The notes: generated by a model not told the origin, from the sequence alone. Shown: positions 46,071-54,086, numbered from the stretch's first letter. The stretch is 64,000 nucleotides of DNA from Halorubrum sp. CSM-61 (GCF_003781945.1 NZ_RJJW01000002.1:426863-490862), one strand, 5' to 3'. Translations and numbers: made by a program.

Positions 46071-47213
46071 ATGACTGACCCCGACGACGACCGGATTTCG
46101 GTGTTGATGTGCCCGGATTACAGGGACTCGAACCCGTATCAGTCCGAGCTGATCGCGGCGCTGGAGAACCGCGGCGTCGACGTCGCGGCGACGGCCGGCG
46201 GGTGGGCGTTTCCGCTCCTCGCGGGCGTCCGTCGTCACGGGGTTCCGGACGTCTTCCACATTCACTGGCTCGACCGTTTCGTCACCACGAAGCGCCGGTT
46301 TCCCGCGGTGTTCACCGTGCTGCTCGGTGTGAGACTCGTCTTCGAACTCCTGGTGTTGCGGGCGCTCGGGGTCCGGCTCGTCTGGACGGTTCACAACATC
46401 CTCGACCACGAGCGAGTCACCCCGCGCAGCGAGCTCGCGGTCAGGCACGCGGTCGCGCGGCTCGTCGACAGGATCGTCGTTCACTGCGAGGAGGCGGTCG
46501 GATCCGTCGCGGAGACGTACCGGCTTCCCGAGCGCGTCGCGACCCGCATCCGCGTCGTTCCCCACGGGCATTTCTCGGACGCCTACGAGAACGACACCTC
46601 GCAGTCGGCGGCCCGCGATCGACTCGGCCTCCCGCCGGACGTGCCCGTCATCGCCTTCTTCGGGATGATCCGACCCTACAAGAACGTCCCGAGGCTGATC
46701 GAGACGTTCGAGCGCGTTTCCGGGGACGCCCGGCTCCTCGTCGTCGGGAACCCGTGGAACGAAGACGTTGCGAACCGCGTTCGCGAGGCCGCCACCGGCG
46801 ACGATCGGATTCACACGGTCCTCGAGTACGTCCCCGACGACGAGATCCAGGTGTACATGAACGCCGCGGACGCGGTGGCGCTTCCCTTCGACTCGGTGCT
46901 CACCTCCGGCAGCGCGGTACTGGCGATGACGTTCGAACGCGCCGTCGTGGCGCCGACGCTGGGGTGTCTCCCCGGGCTGATCGGCTCCGAGGGCGGGTAT
47001 CTGTACGATCCGAACGACGCTACGGGACTCCGAGTGGCGCTTCGAGAGGCGATAGACGACCGCGAGCGGCTCCGAGAGATGGGACGGCGGAACCGGGACG
47101 TGATCCGGGCGCTCGACTGGGACCACGTCGCCGAACGGACGCGGAACGTGTACGCGCTCGACGGAGAGGAAACCGCCGACGCGCGGGGGACACGGAGTGA
47201 CGAGACGGCGTAG
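46071..47213 (+). CDS. Glycosyltransferase family 4
   Basis: This 380-residue GT-B enzyme has ISVLMCPDYRDSNPYQSEL at the N-terminus, a hydrophobic VFTVLLGVRLVFELLVLRAL near 78-97, WTVHNILDHERVTPRS, VVPHGHFSDAY near 163-173, IAFFGMIRPYKNVPRLIE near 196-213, and a C-terminal LPFDSVLTSGSAVLAMTFER donor segment. The glycine-serine loop and the acidic residue replace the usual E-x7-E. The start is the ATG at 46071; the frame is open to 46026. It is the last gene of the second island, directly before the right-hand direct repeat. Confidence 0.88.
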   Translation: MTDPDDDRISVLMCPDYRDSNPYQSELIAALENRGVDVAATAGGWAFPLLAGVRRHGVPDVFHIHWLDRFVTTKRRFPAVFTVLLGVRLVFELLVLRALGVRLVWTVHNILDHERVTPRSELAVRHAVARLVDRIVVHCEEAVGSVAETYRLPERVATRIRVVPHGHFSDAYENDTSQSAARDRLGLPPDVPVIAFFGMIRPYKNVPRLIETFERVSGDARLLVVGNPWNEDVANRVREAATGDDRIHTVLEYVPDDEIQVYMNAADAVALPFDSVLTSGSAVLAMTFERAVVAPTLGCLPGLIGSEGGYLYDPNDATGLRVALREAIDDRERLREMGRRNRDVIRALDWDHVAERTRNVYALDGEETADARGTRSDETA

Positions 47214-47219
47214 CGTTCG

Positions 47220-47308
47220 CGATCAGTCGGCGTTCCCGCCGTGCGAGGGGTGATCCGACCACGGTCTTCTGACCGCTCGCCGACGGCGCTTCTCCAACCC
47301 CCGGAGAC
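47220..47308 (+). repeat. Right copy of imperfect direct repeat (capA-end-like)
   Basis: Matches 25181-25268, including sequence that in the left copy codes for the last codons of capA. No capA gene lies in front of this copy, so it looks like a leftover of a recombination or insertion event. Confidence 0.78.
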
Positions 47309-47347
47309 TGCTGGCGTCCAAACGCTATTCCGTCTCATACCCCAACC

Positions 47348-48376
47348 GTGCTCGTGACGAACACCAACCGCGAGTGGCTGCTCGCCGAGCGACCCGACGG
47401 CGAGCCCGATCAGGACTGCTTCGAACTGCGAGAGACGGACGCACCCTCCCCCGCTTCCGGAGAGCTCCTCGTCCGAACCAGATACCTCTCGGTCGACCCG
47501 TACATGCGCGGGCGGATGCGCGACGCCGAGTCCTACGCGGAGCCGTGGGACGTGGGCGACGCGCTGAAGGGCGGGATCGTCGGCGAAGTGATCGAGAGCG
47601 AGAGCGACGCGCACGAGGCGGGCGACCTCGTGACGGGCGAGGGCCGGTGGGCCGACTACGCGACCCTCGACGCCGACGACGTCGCGCCGGTCGACCCGAC
47701 GGTCGCCGATCCGGAGGCGTACCTCGGCGTCCTCGGGATGCCCGGGCGGACCGCCTACTTCGGGCTGCTTGAGGTCGGCGAGCCCAAGCCCGGCGACACG
47801 GTCGTCGTCTCCGGCGCGGCGGGCGCGGTCGGCTCGGTCGTCGGCCAGATCGCCAAGCGCAACGGCTGTCGCGTGGTCGGCTTCGCCGGCACCGACGAGA
47901 AGACCGACTGGCTCACGGACGACCTCGGCTTCGACGCCGCGATCAACTACGAGGCGACCGACGACTACCGCGCCGCGCTCGACGAGGCCGCGCCCGACGG
48001 CGTGGACGTCTACTACGACAACGTCGGCGGGCCCATCACGGACGCCGTGTTCACGAAGTTGAACCTCGACGCGCGCGTCGCGGTCTGCGGACAGATCGCC
48101 CACTACAACGACGAGGAGGTCCCGACCGGGCCGCGCAAGCTCCCGGGGCTGATAGCGGTGCGAGCGCGCGTCGAGGGGCTGCTCGTGAGCGACTTCGCGA
48201 CCCGGTTCGGCGAGGCCAGCGAGCGGCTCGGTCGGTGGGTGGCGAACGGGGGGCTCGAACACCGGGAGACGATCGTCGATGGATTGGAGAACGCCCCCGA
48301 CGCCTTCCTCGGGCTCTTCTCGGGCGACAACATCGGTAAGCAGGTGGTCCGGGTGTCGGCCGCCGACGAGGAGTAG
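47348..48376 (+). CDS. Zinc-independent NADP-dependent oxidoreductase (MDR family, prostaglandin-reductase-like)
   Basis: This 342-residue medium-chain reductase lacks zinc ligands. It has YLSVDPYMRGRM near 45-56, the hallmark of the leukotriene B4/curcumin reductase branch, and the NADP loop SGAAGAVGSVVGQIAK near 154-169. YYDNVGG follows, then a final GLFSGDNIGKQVVRV. It reduces the C=C bond of alpha,beta-unsaturated carbonyls with NADPH in the cytoplasm. The start is a GTG at 47348; another GTG two codons later is possible. It lies just outside the right island repeat and has no functional link with it. Confidence 0.92.
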   Translation: MLVTNTNREWLLAERPDGEPDQDCFELRETDAPSPASGELLVRTRYLSVDPYMRGRMRDAESYAEPWDVGDALKGGIVGEVIESESDAHEAGDLVTGEGRWADYATLDADDVAPVDPTVADPEAYLGVLGMPGRTAYFGLLEVGEPKPGDTVVVSGAAGAVGSVVGQIAKRNGCRVVGFAGTDEKTDWLTDDLGFDAAINYEATDDYRAALDEAAPDGVDVYYDNVGGPITDAVFTKLNLDARVAVCGQIAHYNDEEVPTGPRKLPGLIAVRARVEGLLVSDFATRFGEASERLGRWVANGGLEHRETIVDGLENAPDAFLGLFSGDNIGKQVVRVSAADEE

Positions 48377-48412
48377 CGAGACGCGGCCGGTCCGTCGGCA
48401 CCGCCGCGCGGC

Positions 48413-48472
48413 GGAACGGGTCGGGACGGAACGGGTCGGGACGGAACGGGACGGGGCGGAACGGGACGGGGC
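48413..48472 (+). repeat. Four tandem copies of a 15-bp G-rich unit
   Basis: GGAACGGG(T/A)CGGG(A/G)C is repeated four times without gaps. Runs of three and four G on one strand could form a G-quadruplex. It lies between the oxidoreductase stop and the start of the next gene. Confidence 0.85.
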
Positions 48473-48569
48473 GAGACGATACCGCGGAAGACGGCTCGAC
48501 AGCCTTCGAACCCCCCAGTCTGTTCCCCTTGGATCGGGGTTTTTGTACCGCGTCCGCGGACACGCGAAC

Positions 48570-50237
48570 ATGCTACACGGTACCGGACCGCTGCTGTCGA
48601 TCGACGTCGGCGAGCGGACGACGACGGAGACCGACATCGCGGGGATTCAGGAGCGATACATCGGCGGGCGGGGCGTCGCGACGCGGCTGGCACACGAGCG
48701 GATCCCGTTCGACGCGGACCCGCTGGGTCCCGAGAACCGCGCCGTGTTCACCACCGGGCCGATGCAGGCGTCGCAGATGAGCTTCACGGGGCGGACGAAC
48801 TGCACCGCACTCTCGCCGCTGACGGACGGGCTGCTCTCGTCGAACGCCGGTGGCTTCGTCTCTCGCCACCTCGCGGCAACGGGGTACGGCGCGATCGAGT
48901 TGGCCGGCGAGAGCGACGAGCTGGTCGTCGTCCACGTGCGCGACGACGGGGTGGAGTTCGAGGCCGTGCCGGAGCTCGCCGGAGCGACGGTCTCGGAGAC
49001 GACCGGCTACATGGAGGAGGAATACGGTCTCTCAAGCGACCGAACGGCGGTGATCGGGCCGGCCGGCGAGAACGAGGTCCGGTTCGCGTCGGTCATGACG
49101 ACCGAGGAGCGCGCGTTCGGCCGCGGCGGGCTGGGGGCGGTCCTCGGCTCGAAGAACGTCAAGGCCGTCACGTTCGGCGGGGACTCGGCCCCGGAGATAT
49201 CGATCGACGCGACCGCCAACGAGGTCCACCGCGAGGCCGCCACCGACGACCACATCATGAAACAGCAGGGGACGGTGGCGGTGATGGATCTCGCGAACGA
49301 GATGGACGGACTGCCGTCGTACTACTTCTCCGAGCGCTCCTTCGAGGGCGTCGAGGGGATCAACGGCGACGCCGTCGCGGAGAAGAAGTACAAGAAGGCC
49401 ACCTGTTCCAGCTGCGCGTTCGCCTGCAAGCTCCCGACCCGCGACGAGGCGCGCGGCGTCGAGACCGAGGGCCCCGAGTTCGAGGTGGCGATGGCGTTCG
49501 GCTCGAACTCGGGCGTCGACGACATCGTGGACGTGATGGAGTCGAACCGGCTCTGTGACGAGTACGGGCTCGACGCCATCTCCGCCGGCAACACGATCGC
49601 GGCGTACCTCGCCGCCGAAGACGAGTTCGGCAACCGCGAGCTCATCTGGGACCTCGTCGAGAAGATCGCCCACCGCGAGGGCGTGGGCGACCACCTCGCG
49701 GCGGGGGTCGGCCGGGTCCACGACGACCTCGGCGTCGGGAACTGGTCGGTGAAGAACATGGACTTCGCGGCCCACGAGGGGCGACTCCTCCACGGGCAGG
49801 CGCTCTCGTACGCGGTCGCGAACCGCGGCGCCGACCACATGTACGCGACCTTTTACTCGGTGGAGTACCCCTTAGTCGAGGAAGACGAGGCCATGGAGCC
49901 CGCGGGGTTCGAGGGGAAGGCCGAGCGCCTCGTGCAGCGCGAGAACCTGATGGCGCTCAACGACAGCGGCGTCGTCTGCAAGTTCTCCCGTGACTTCATG
50001 ACGCCCGAGCGCTACGAGCTGCTCTTCGACGCCGACTTCGAGGAGCTGCTCGCGGCGGGCGCGCGGACCGTCACGTTAGAGCGCCACTTCAACAACCGGC
50101 GGGGGATCGACGGCGACGACGACCGGCTCCCGTACGCCGAGGAGCTCCCCGGCCTCGACGACGCCATCGACTCGTACTACGCGCTCCGCGGGTGGAACGA
50201 CGACGGGACAGTGCCGGAATCGGCGCTCCCGGCGTAG
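48570..50237 (+). CDS. Aldehyde:ferredoxin oxidoreductase (AOR) family tungsto-enzyme
   Basis: This 555-residue protein has the AOR layout. The N-terminal pterin-binding domain includes YIGGRGVATRLAHE near 30-43 and GRGGLGAVLGSKNVKA near 186-201. The [4Fe-4S] ligands are CSSCAFAC at 279-286 and a distant cysteine in GVVCKF near 469. AORs oxidise aldehydes to acids with ferredoxin using a tungsten-bispterin centre. Haloarchaea carry several paralogues with differing substrates, and this one cannot be assigned further. It is somewhat shorter than the classical 600-residue enzymes. The start is the ATG at 48570, preceded by the G-rich repeat. Confidence 0.93.
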   Translation: MLHGTGPLLSIDVGERTTTETDIAGIQERYIGGRGVATRLAHERIPFDADPLGPENRAVFTTGPMQASQMSFTGRTNCTALSPLTDGLLSSNAGGFVSRHLAATGYGAIELAGESDELVVVHVRDDGVEFEAVPELAGATVSETTGYMEEEYGLSSDRTAVIGPAGENEVRFASVMTTEERAFGRGGLGAVLGSKNVKAVTFGGDSAPEISIDATANEVHREAATDDHIMKQQGTVAVMDLANEMDGLPSYYFSERSFEGVEGINGDAVAEKKYKKATCSSCAFACKLPTRDEARGVETEGPEFEVAMAFGSNSGVDDIVDVMESNRLCDEYGLDAISAGNTIAAYLAAEDEFGNRELIWDLVEKIAHREGVGDHLAAGVGRVHDDLGVGNWSVKNMDFAAHEGRLLHGQALSYAVANRGADHMYATFYSVEYPLVEEDEAMEPAGFEGKAERLVQRENLMALNDSGVVCKFSRDFMTPERYELLFDADFEELLAAGARTVTLERHFNNRRGIDGDDDRLPYAEELPGLDDAIDSYYALRGWNDDGTVPESALPA

Positions 50238-50328
50238 ATCCTCCGTCCCCTCCGGGACTGCTTGAGACTGCACCGCTCGGCGGCCGCCGCGCTCGCGGCG
50301 GTGCCGACGAATCGACTCGAAATACGGT

Positions 50329-50925
50329 TCAGATTGCCGGTCCCAGCGACCCGAGGGCTTCCGAATCGTCGATCGCTTCCGACAGTTCGACCGTGGCCTC
50401 GCCGAGCGTCGCGAGGCGCTCGCGGATCGCGTCGTCGACGAGTTCGCCCTCGTCGAAGTCGTCCCCGTTCGCGTAGGCGGCGCCCCCGACCGTATGGGCG
50501 CCGAAGAACGCGAACGCCGGACGGAGCTCCTGATCGACCGCGAGGAAGTGGTGGTCCGTCGCGCCGGTCGCGACGAGCCCGACCGCCGCGTTCTCGAAGG
50601 GGGCCGCGTCGCCCTGCCACTGGCCGCGCGGCACCATGTCGAGGAGGTTCTTGAGCGCCCCCGAGTACGAGCCGCGGTACACCGGCGTCCCGACGACGTA
50701 GGCGTCGGCCTCGACGATCGACTCGAGCGCCTCGGCGGTGTCGCCCTCGTAACCGTCGATTCCGCGCCCGTCCGCGGTGTCGAGGTCGTAGTCGGCGAGG
50801 TGGAGCACGTCGGTCTCCACGTCGTCGCGCTCGGCCGCCGCGGCCAGTGCGACCTCGACCGCGGTACGCGTCCGGGAGTCGGCGGAGACGCTGCCGACGA
50901 TCCCGAGGAGCGTCCGGTCTGCCAT
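50329..50925 (-). CDS. NAD(P)H-dependent FMN reductase
   Basis: This 198-residue flavodoxin-like reductase has LLGIVGSVSADSRTRTAVEVAL for the FMN phosphate loop, VVGTPVYRGSYSGALKNLLDM near 78-98, and GLVATGATDHHF as in the NADPH-dependent FMN reductase family (SsuE/MsuE). It supplies reduced FMN to a partner monooxygenase. Its start codon overlaps the stop of the upstream monooxygenase by one base (TAATG), so the pair is translationally coupled, and the electron flow between the two proteins is well supported. Confidence 0.92.
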   Translation of the reverse strand: MADRTLLGIVGSVSADSRTRTAVEVALAAAAERDDVETDVLHLADYDLDTADGRGIDGYEGDTAEALESIVEADAYVVGTPVYRGSYSGALKNLLDMVPRGQWQGDAAPFENAAVGLVATGATDHHFLAVDQELRPAFAFFGAHTVGGAAYANGDDFDEGELVDDAIRERLATLGEATVELSEAIDDSEALGSLGPAI

Positions 50926-52073
50926 TACCGGGCCACCTTCGCGCCACCGACGTCCTCGATCTCGTCGACCGCGTCGACCTCGTCGGGGTCGAGCGGGTCG
51001 GCGTCGTCGATCGCGGGGATGATCGTCTCGCCGAAGCGTTCGAGCTCCTTCTCGAAGTCGAGGAAGCCCGCGAGGACGACGTCGACGCCGATCGCGTCCA
51101 GCTTCCGGATCCGCTCGACGATCTGGTCGTCGGTCCCGATGAGTCCGGTCTTGAAGCCGTCGTTGTACTGGACCAGATCCTCGAACTCGGAATCGGCCCA
51201 CATCCCCTCGCCCGCCTCGGACGACTGACCGGCCTGTTTCACCTGGTCTTTGAAGGCGTCGACCGCCTCGTCGGTGGCGTTCTCGATGATCCCCTCCAAG
51301 ACCGCCTTGGCCTCGTCTTCGGTGTCGCGCTGGATGACGAACGCGTTCGCGGCGAACCGCGGCGGCTCCGTGCCGAACTCCTCGGCGTAGTCCTCCACGT
51401 CGTCGATGACGGCGCGGATCTCCTGCAGACTCCCGCCGTTGATGAACAGCACGTCCGCGTGTTTCGCGGCCATCTCGCGGGCCGCCTGCGAGTTCCCGCC
51501 CTGGAACACCTGCGGGTACGGGTCCTGTACCGGTTTGGGTTCCAGCGGCGCGCCCTCGAAGCCCTCGATGTCCCTCCCGATGGTGTAGAACCGACCGTCG
51601 TAGGTCGCGCGCTCCTCGGTCCATAGCGCCTGCAGCACCTCGATGAACTCCGACGAGCGGGCGTACCGCTCGTCGTGTTCGAGCCACGGCTGGCCGAAGC
51701 CGGTGAACTCTCCCTTGAACCAGCCGGAGACGACGTTGATCGAGAAGCGACCGTCGCTGATGCGGTCGGCGGTCGAGATGAAGTTCGCCAGGGGACCGGG
51801 CTCCCACAGCCCGGGGTGGACCGCGCCGATCACGTGGAGCTCGTCGGTCTGCGCGGCGAGCGCGTTGGCGATCGACAGCGCCTCCAGCTGTTTGTCCGCC
51901 CCATAGCTGCCGAAGAAGCGCGCCTGCGCGAGCGCGTAGTCGAACCCGACCGACTCCGCCAGCCGGGCGAGATCGAGGTTGTAGTCGTACGTCCAGTCCG
52001 TCTCCGTCTCCCAGTCCGAGACCACCAGCCCGCCGCTGACGTTCGGCACCCAGTACGCGAATTCGGTGTCCAT
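50925..52073 (-). CDS. sfnG: FMNH2-dependent monooxygenase, dimethylsulfone monooxygenase (SfnG)-like
   Basis: This 382-residue luciferase-like (LLM) protein opens FAYWVPNVSGGLVVSDWE, a stretch I associate with SfnG dimethylsulfone monooxygenases. INVVSGWFKGEFTGFGQPWLEHDERY near 112-137 and YPQVFQGGNSQAAREMAA near 186-203 are shared with alkanesulfonate monooxygenases (SsuD). It would convert dimethylsulfone to methanesulfinate using FMNH2 and oxygen, opening the route to sulfur assimilation. It is coupled to the FMN reductase gene. SsuD-like activity on other organosulfur compounds is the main alternative. The C-terminal tail is very acidic, as expected in a halophile. Confidence 0.85.
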   Translation of the reverse strand: MDTEFAYWVPNVSGGLVVSDWETETDWTYDYNLDLARLAESVGFDYALAQARFFGSYGADKQLEALSIANALAAQTDELHVIGAVHPGLWEPGPLANFISTADRISDGRFSINVVSGWFKGEFTGFGQPWLEHDERYARSSEFIEVLQALWTEERATYDGRFYTIGRDIEGFEGAPLEPKPVQDPYPQVFQGGNSQAAREMAAKHADVLFINGGSLQEIRAVIDDVEDYAEEFGTEPPRFAANAFVIQRDTEDEAKAVLEGIIENATDEAVDAFKDQVKQAGQSSEAGEGMWADSEFEDLVQYNDGFKTGLIGTDDQIVERIRKLDAIGVDVVLAGFLDFEKELERFGETIIPAIDDADPLDPDEVDAVDEIEDVGGAKVAR

Positions 52074-52352
52074 ACGCGCTCGTCTCCCCGTATCGCCTTA
52101 ATCCGGTCCGCCGCGGCCAACCCTGACGGGGTTCCCGGATAGCGGCCGCGTTTGTGCGGGAATCCCGTCAGCGGCAAGAATCGACAGTAATCGGTTCGAC
52201 CCGGATCGGAAACCCGCTCAGAGAAGCAGTATGCGCGGGACCGGATTCGAACCGAGGCGAGAAATGCTCGCTCACTTCGTTCGCTGCGCCTTTCTCGCGG
52301 GGCTCAAATCCGCTCCTGCTCCCTCGCTCAGTCGCTACGCTCCTTCGCTCAG
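52074..52352. other. Gap with tRNA-derived repeat
   Basis: This 279-bp stretch between the monooxygenase gene and tRNA-Leu holds a 23-bp duplicate of the tRNA 3' end at 52232 and an AT/GC-mixed 98-bp segment between the copies rich in CTCGCT/TTCGCT words. Frames here that appear to code are tRNA-derived artefacts. Confidence 0.6.
52232..52254 (-). repeat. att-like duplicate of tRNA-Leu 3' end
   Basis: TGCGCGGGACCGGATTCGAA plus CCG on the plus strand, identical to 52353-52375 at the 3' end of the tRNA gene and 121 bp away. This is the usual footprint of integrase-mediated insertion at a tRNA. Confidence 0.75.
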
Positions 52353-52437
52353 TGCGCGGGACCGGATTCGAACCGGCGGACCCCTACGGGATAGCGTCCT
52401 AAGCGCTACGCCTTTGGCCTGGCTCGGCAACCCGCGC
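52353..52437 (-). tRNA. tRNA-Leu (anticodon UAG)
   Basis: On the minus strand the 85-base sequence folds as a class II tRNA. The acceptor GCGCGGG pairs with CCCGCGC and a discriminator A. The D-arm is GCCGAGCCAGGCCAAAGGC. The anticodon stem TAGCG/CGCTA holds the loop CTTAGGA (anticodon TAG). A long variable arm and the T-arm CCGGTTCGAATCCGG follow. The UAG anticodon and the long variable arm both indicate leucine. CCA is not encoded. No intron is seen. Confidence 0.95.
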
Positions 52438-52498
52438 GCGACCGAGCGTAGGCGAAACCGACTCAAGAACCTGACGAACCGCCGACGGCGACACATCT

Positions 52499-52647
52499 GT
52501 ATAAGTGCGGTGGCGCGTGCCTGTGAGGCCGCCCCGCGGCCGAGGAGCACGCGCGAGGGAGTCGCTGGCTCCCGGAGCGAAGCGGAGGGTGCCAGCGACG
52601 AGGTTGGGGAGGCGTGAGGCTGCGGTGCCGTGCAGTGCGGGGTGGGA
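52499..52647 (+). ncRNA. Structured repeat, copy 1 (candidate non-coding RNA)
   Basis: A TATAA box at 52499 precedes a block beginning GCGGTGGCGCG. It contains a hairpin GGCCGC-CCC-GCGGCC, then GCGAGGGA, then GTCGCTGGC (52561-52569) paired with GCCAGCGAC (52591-52599), then GAGG-TTGGGGAGGCGTGAGG and a GGTGGGA end. The same order of elements recurs at 63855-64000 with different bases in the loops and compensating changes in the first hairpin. Protein-like readings of this block lack coherent features. The function is unknown; an RNA or a mobile palindromic repeat both fit. Confidence 0.55.
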
Positions 52648-52842
52648 CTCAAAGGGGCAGTCGCGAGGACGAAGACGCGCGACGTAAGGACCACAGGGAG
52701 CGAGCGCCGCGAGCGACCGAGGACCGCAACGAGCGCATCGAGTCCTCGCGGCTGGGGCTTTGCAGGCCTTCACCGTCGATCTGCAGTCAACCGCTTATAA
52801 GCCAGCAGCTGGGACGGTGAAGATGTCCGTCACCGATCCCAC
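52648..52842. other. Gap downstream of the structured repeat
   Basis: This 195-bp stretch continues with GGGACTCAAAGGGGCAG-like sequence and purine-rich GAGCGAGCGCCGCGAGCGACC words that often trail this repeat type, as far as I remember. A TATA-like CTTATAA at 52794 points toward the end of the window. No gene is called. Confidence 0.45.
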
Positions 52843-53544
52843 CTACGAACAGTACTCGCAGTCGCAGTACGCGTCACACACCGGGTTGTCGCAGTCCGCA
52901 CCTCTCGCCGAACAGCGTTCGCGACCGTGCCGGATCAACAGCACGTGCAGCGGGTAGATCAACTCGTCGGGCACCTGTTCGTCCAACAGGTCGTGCGCCG
53001 CCTGATTCGACGCCGACTCGGGGACTAACCCGAACCGCTTGGAGACGCGCTCGACGTGGGTGTCGACCGCCATCGTCGGCTTCCCGAAGTGGAAGTTCAA
53101 CACGACGCTCGCGGTCTTCGGCCCCACGCCCTTGATCTCGGTGAGCCAGTCTTTCGCGTCGTCGGTCGCCATCGCGTCGAGGAACGCCAGCGAGTACGCG
53201 CCGCCGGTCTCCTCGCGGATCGCGGCCAGCGCGCGCTGGATCCGGGCGGCCTTCTGGTCGGCGAGCCCCGCCACGCGGATCGTCTCCTTCAGATCCTCGC
53301 GGTCGGCGGCCTCGATCGCCGCGAAGTCGTCGTACCGGTCGAACAGCGCCTCTGTGGCCCGCGTCGTGTTCGCGTCGGCGACGTTCTGCGAGAGGATCGT
53401 CGTCACCAGCTGCCGGACGCCCTCGCCGGGCTCGGCGGTCGGGTCGGCGCCGTGCTCGGCGACGCGGTCCACCGGCTCGTACAGCGACACCAGGTCGTCG
53501 TGAAGCTCGCGAACCTCCGATTCGGTCCACGCGTGCGTCGGCAT
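52843..53544 (-). CDS. nth: Endonuclease III-like DNA glycosylase/AP lyase
   Basis: This 233-residue helix-hairpin-helix glycosylase removes oxidised pyrimidines and cuts the abasic site. The hairpin EIKGVGPKTASVV near 136-148 carries the catalytic lysine (GVGPK). The catalytic aspartate follows in MAVDTHVERV near 158-167. The C-terminal cysteines C-x6-C-x-Y-C-x-C-x2-C resemble the [4Fe-4S] loop of Nth. The length is typical. It is divergent from the TFB-like gene. Function is well supported; damage preference cannot be read. Confidence 0.93.
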   Translation of the reverse strand: MPTHAWTESEVRELHDDLVSLYEPVDRVAEHGADPTAEPGEGVRQLVTTILSQNVADANTTRATEALFDRYDDFAAIEAADREDLKETIRVAGLADQKAARIQRALAAIREETGGAYSLAFLDAMATDDAKDWLTEIKGVGPKTASVVLNFHFGKPTMAVDTHVERVSKRFGLVPESASNQAAHDLLDEQVPDELIYPLHVLLIRHGRERCSARGADCDNPVCDAYCDCEYCS

Positions 53545-53667
53545 ACCCGCGCTACGGGCGGCGCGGACTTGAGGGCGACGACCCGGGAGAGCCGGGCGGC
53601 TCCGCGCGCTTGCACTCCCCCCGTCCGCCGCGCGACCTTTTTAACCCGGTACGCCCAACTGAAGAGT

Positions 53668-53976
53668 ATGTACCGCGCGAGCGATCGCGTCGACAACGCG
53701 GCGTGGATCGACCGGCTCGACGACGCGTGCGCGACGCTCGACCTCGACGAGGAGACGCTGTCGACGGCGACGGACCTGTTCCTGTCGCGCGCCCCCGAGG
53801 ACGATCGCGGGAAGCGCGTCGCCGCGGCCGCCAGCCTCTACGCCGCCGCGCTGATCCGCGGGCAGGAGCGGTCGCAGTCCGCCGTCGCCGACGCGATGGA
53901 CGTCTCCCGGCTCTCGGTCCAGAAACGCTGGAAGCCGATCCTCGAAGACGCCGGCTTCTCGCCGCCGACGTGGTGA
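53668..53976 (+). CDS. Small cyclin-box/TFIIB-like DNA-binding protein
   Basis: This 102-residue protein consists almost entirely of helices. AAAASLYAAALIRGQERSQS near 51-70 followed by VADAMDVSRLSVQKRWKPIL resembles the second cyclin repeat of transcription factor B, ending in a helix-turn-helix. It lacks the zinc ribbon and first cyclin repeat of a full TFB, so it is probably a regulator rather than an initiation factor. A TATA-like TTTTTAA lies at 53637, about 30 bp before the start. Haloarchaea have many such short relatives of unknown target. Confidence 0.75.
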   Translation: MYRASDRVDNAAWIDRLDDACATLDLDEETLSTATDLFLSRAPEDDRGKRVAAAASLYAAALIRGQERSQSAVADAMDVSRLSVQKRWKPILEDAGFSPPTW

Positions 53977-54053
53977 CTGAAGCGTTTTTAGACGCCGCAA
54001 CCGCTCGCAGGCGACCCTCAGAACCCTCACCAGCGATAGATTTATTGTCTAAC

Positions 54054-54086
54054 GTAAAGTCTCCTTTACTGTAAAGCGAGCTTTAC
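54054..54086. promoter_or_regulatory. Tandem palindromic operators GTAAAG-N4-CTTTAC
   Basis: Two perfect 16-bp palindromes, GTAAAG-TCTC-CTTTAC at 54054-54069 and GTAAAG-CGAG-CTTTAC at 54071-54086, lie just after a TATA-like TTTATT (54041). An extra half site CTTTAC is at 54124, before the ATG at 54138. The position blocks transcription, which suits repression by the HTH protein encoded as the second gene of this operon. Confidence 0.75.

Noticed and set aside
52231..52620. Apparent small proteins around tRNA-Leu
   Set aside because: The frames are translations of the tRNA, its duplicate and the structured repeat; such frames are common annotation artefacts.
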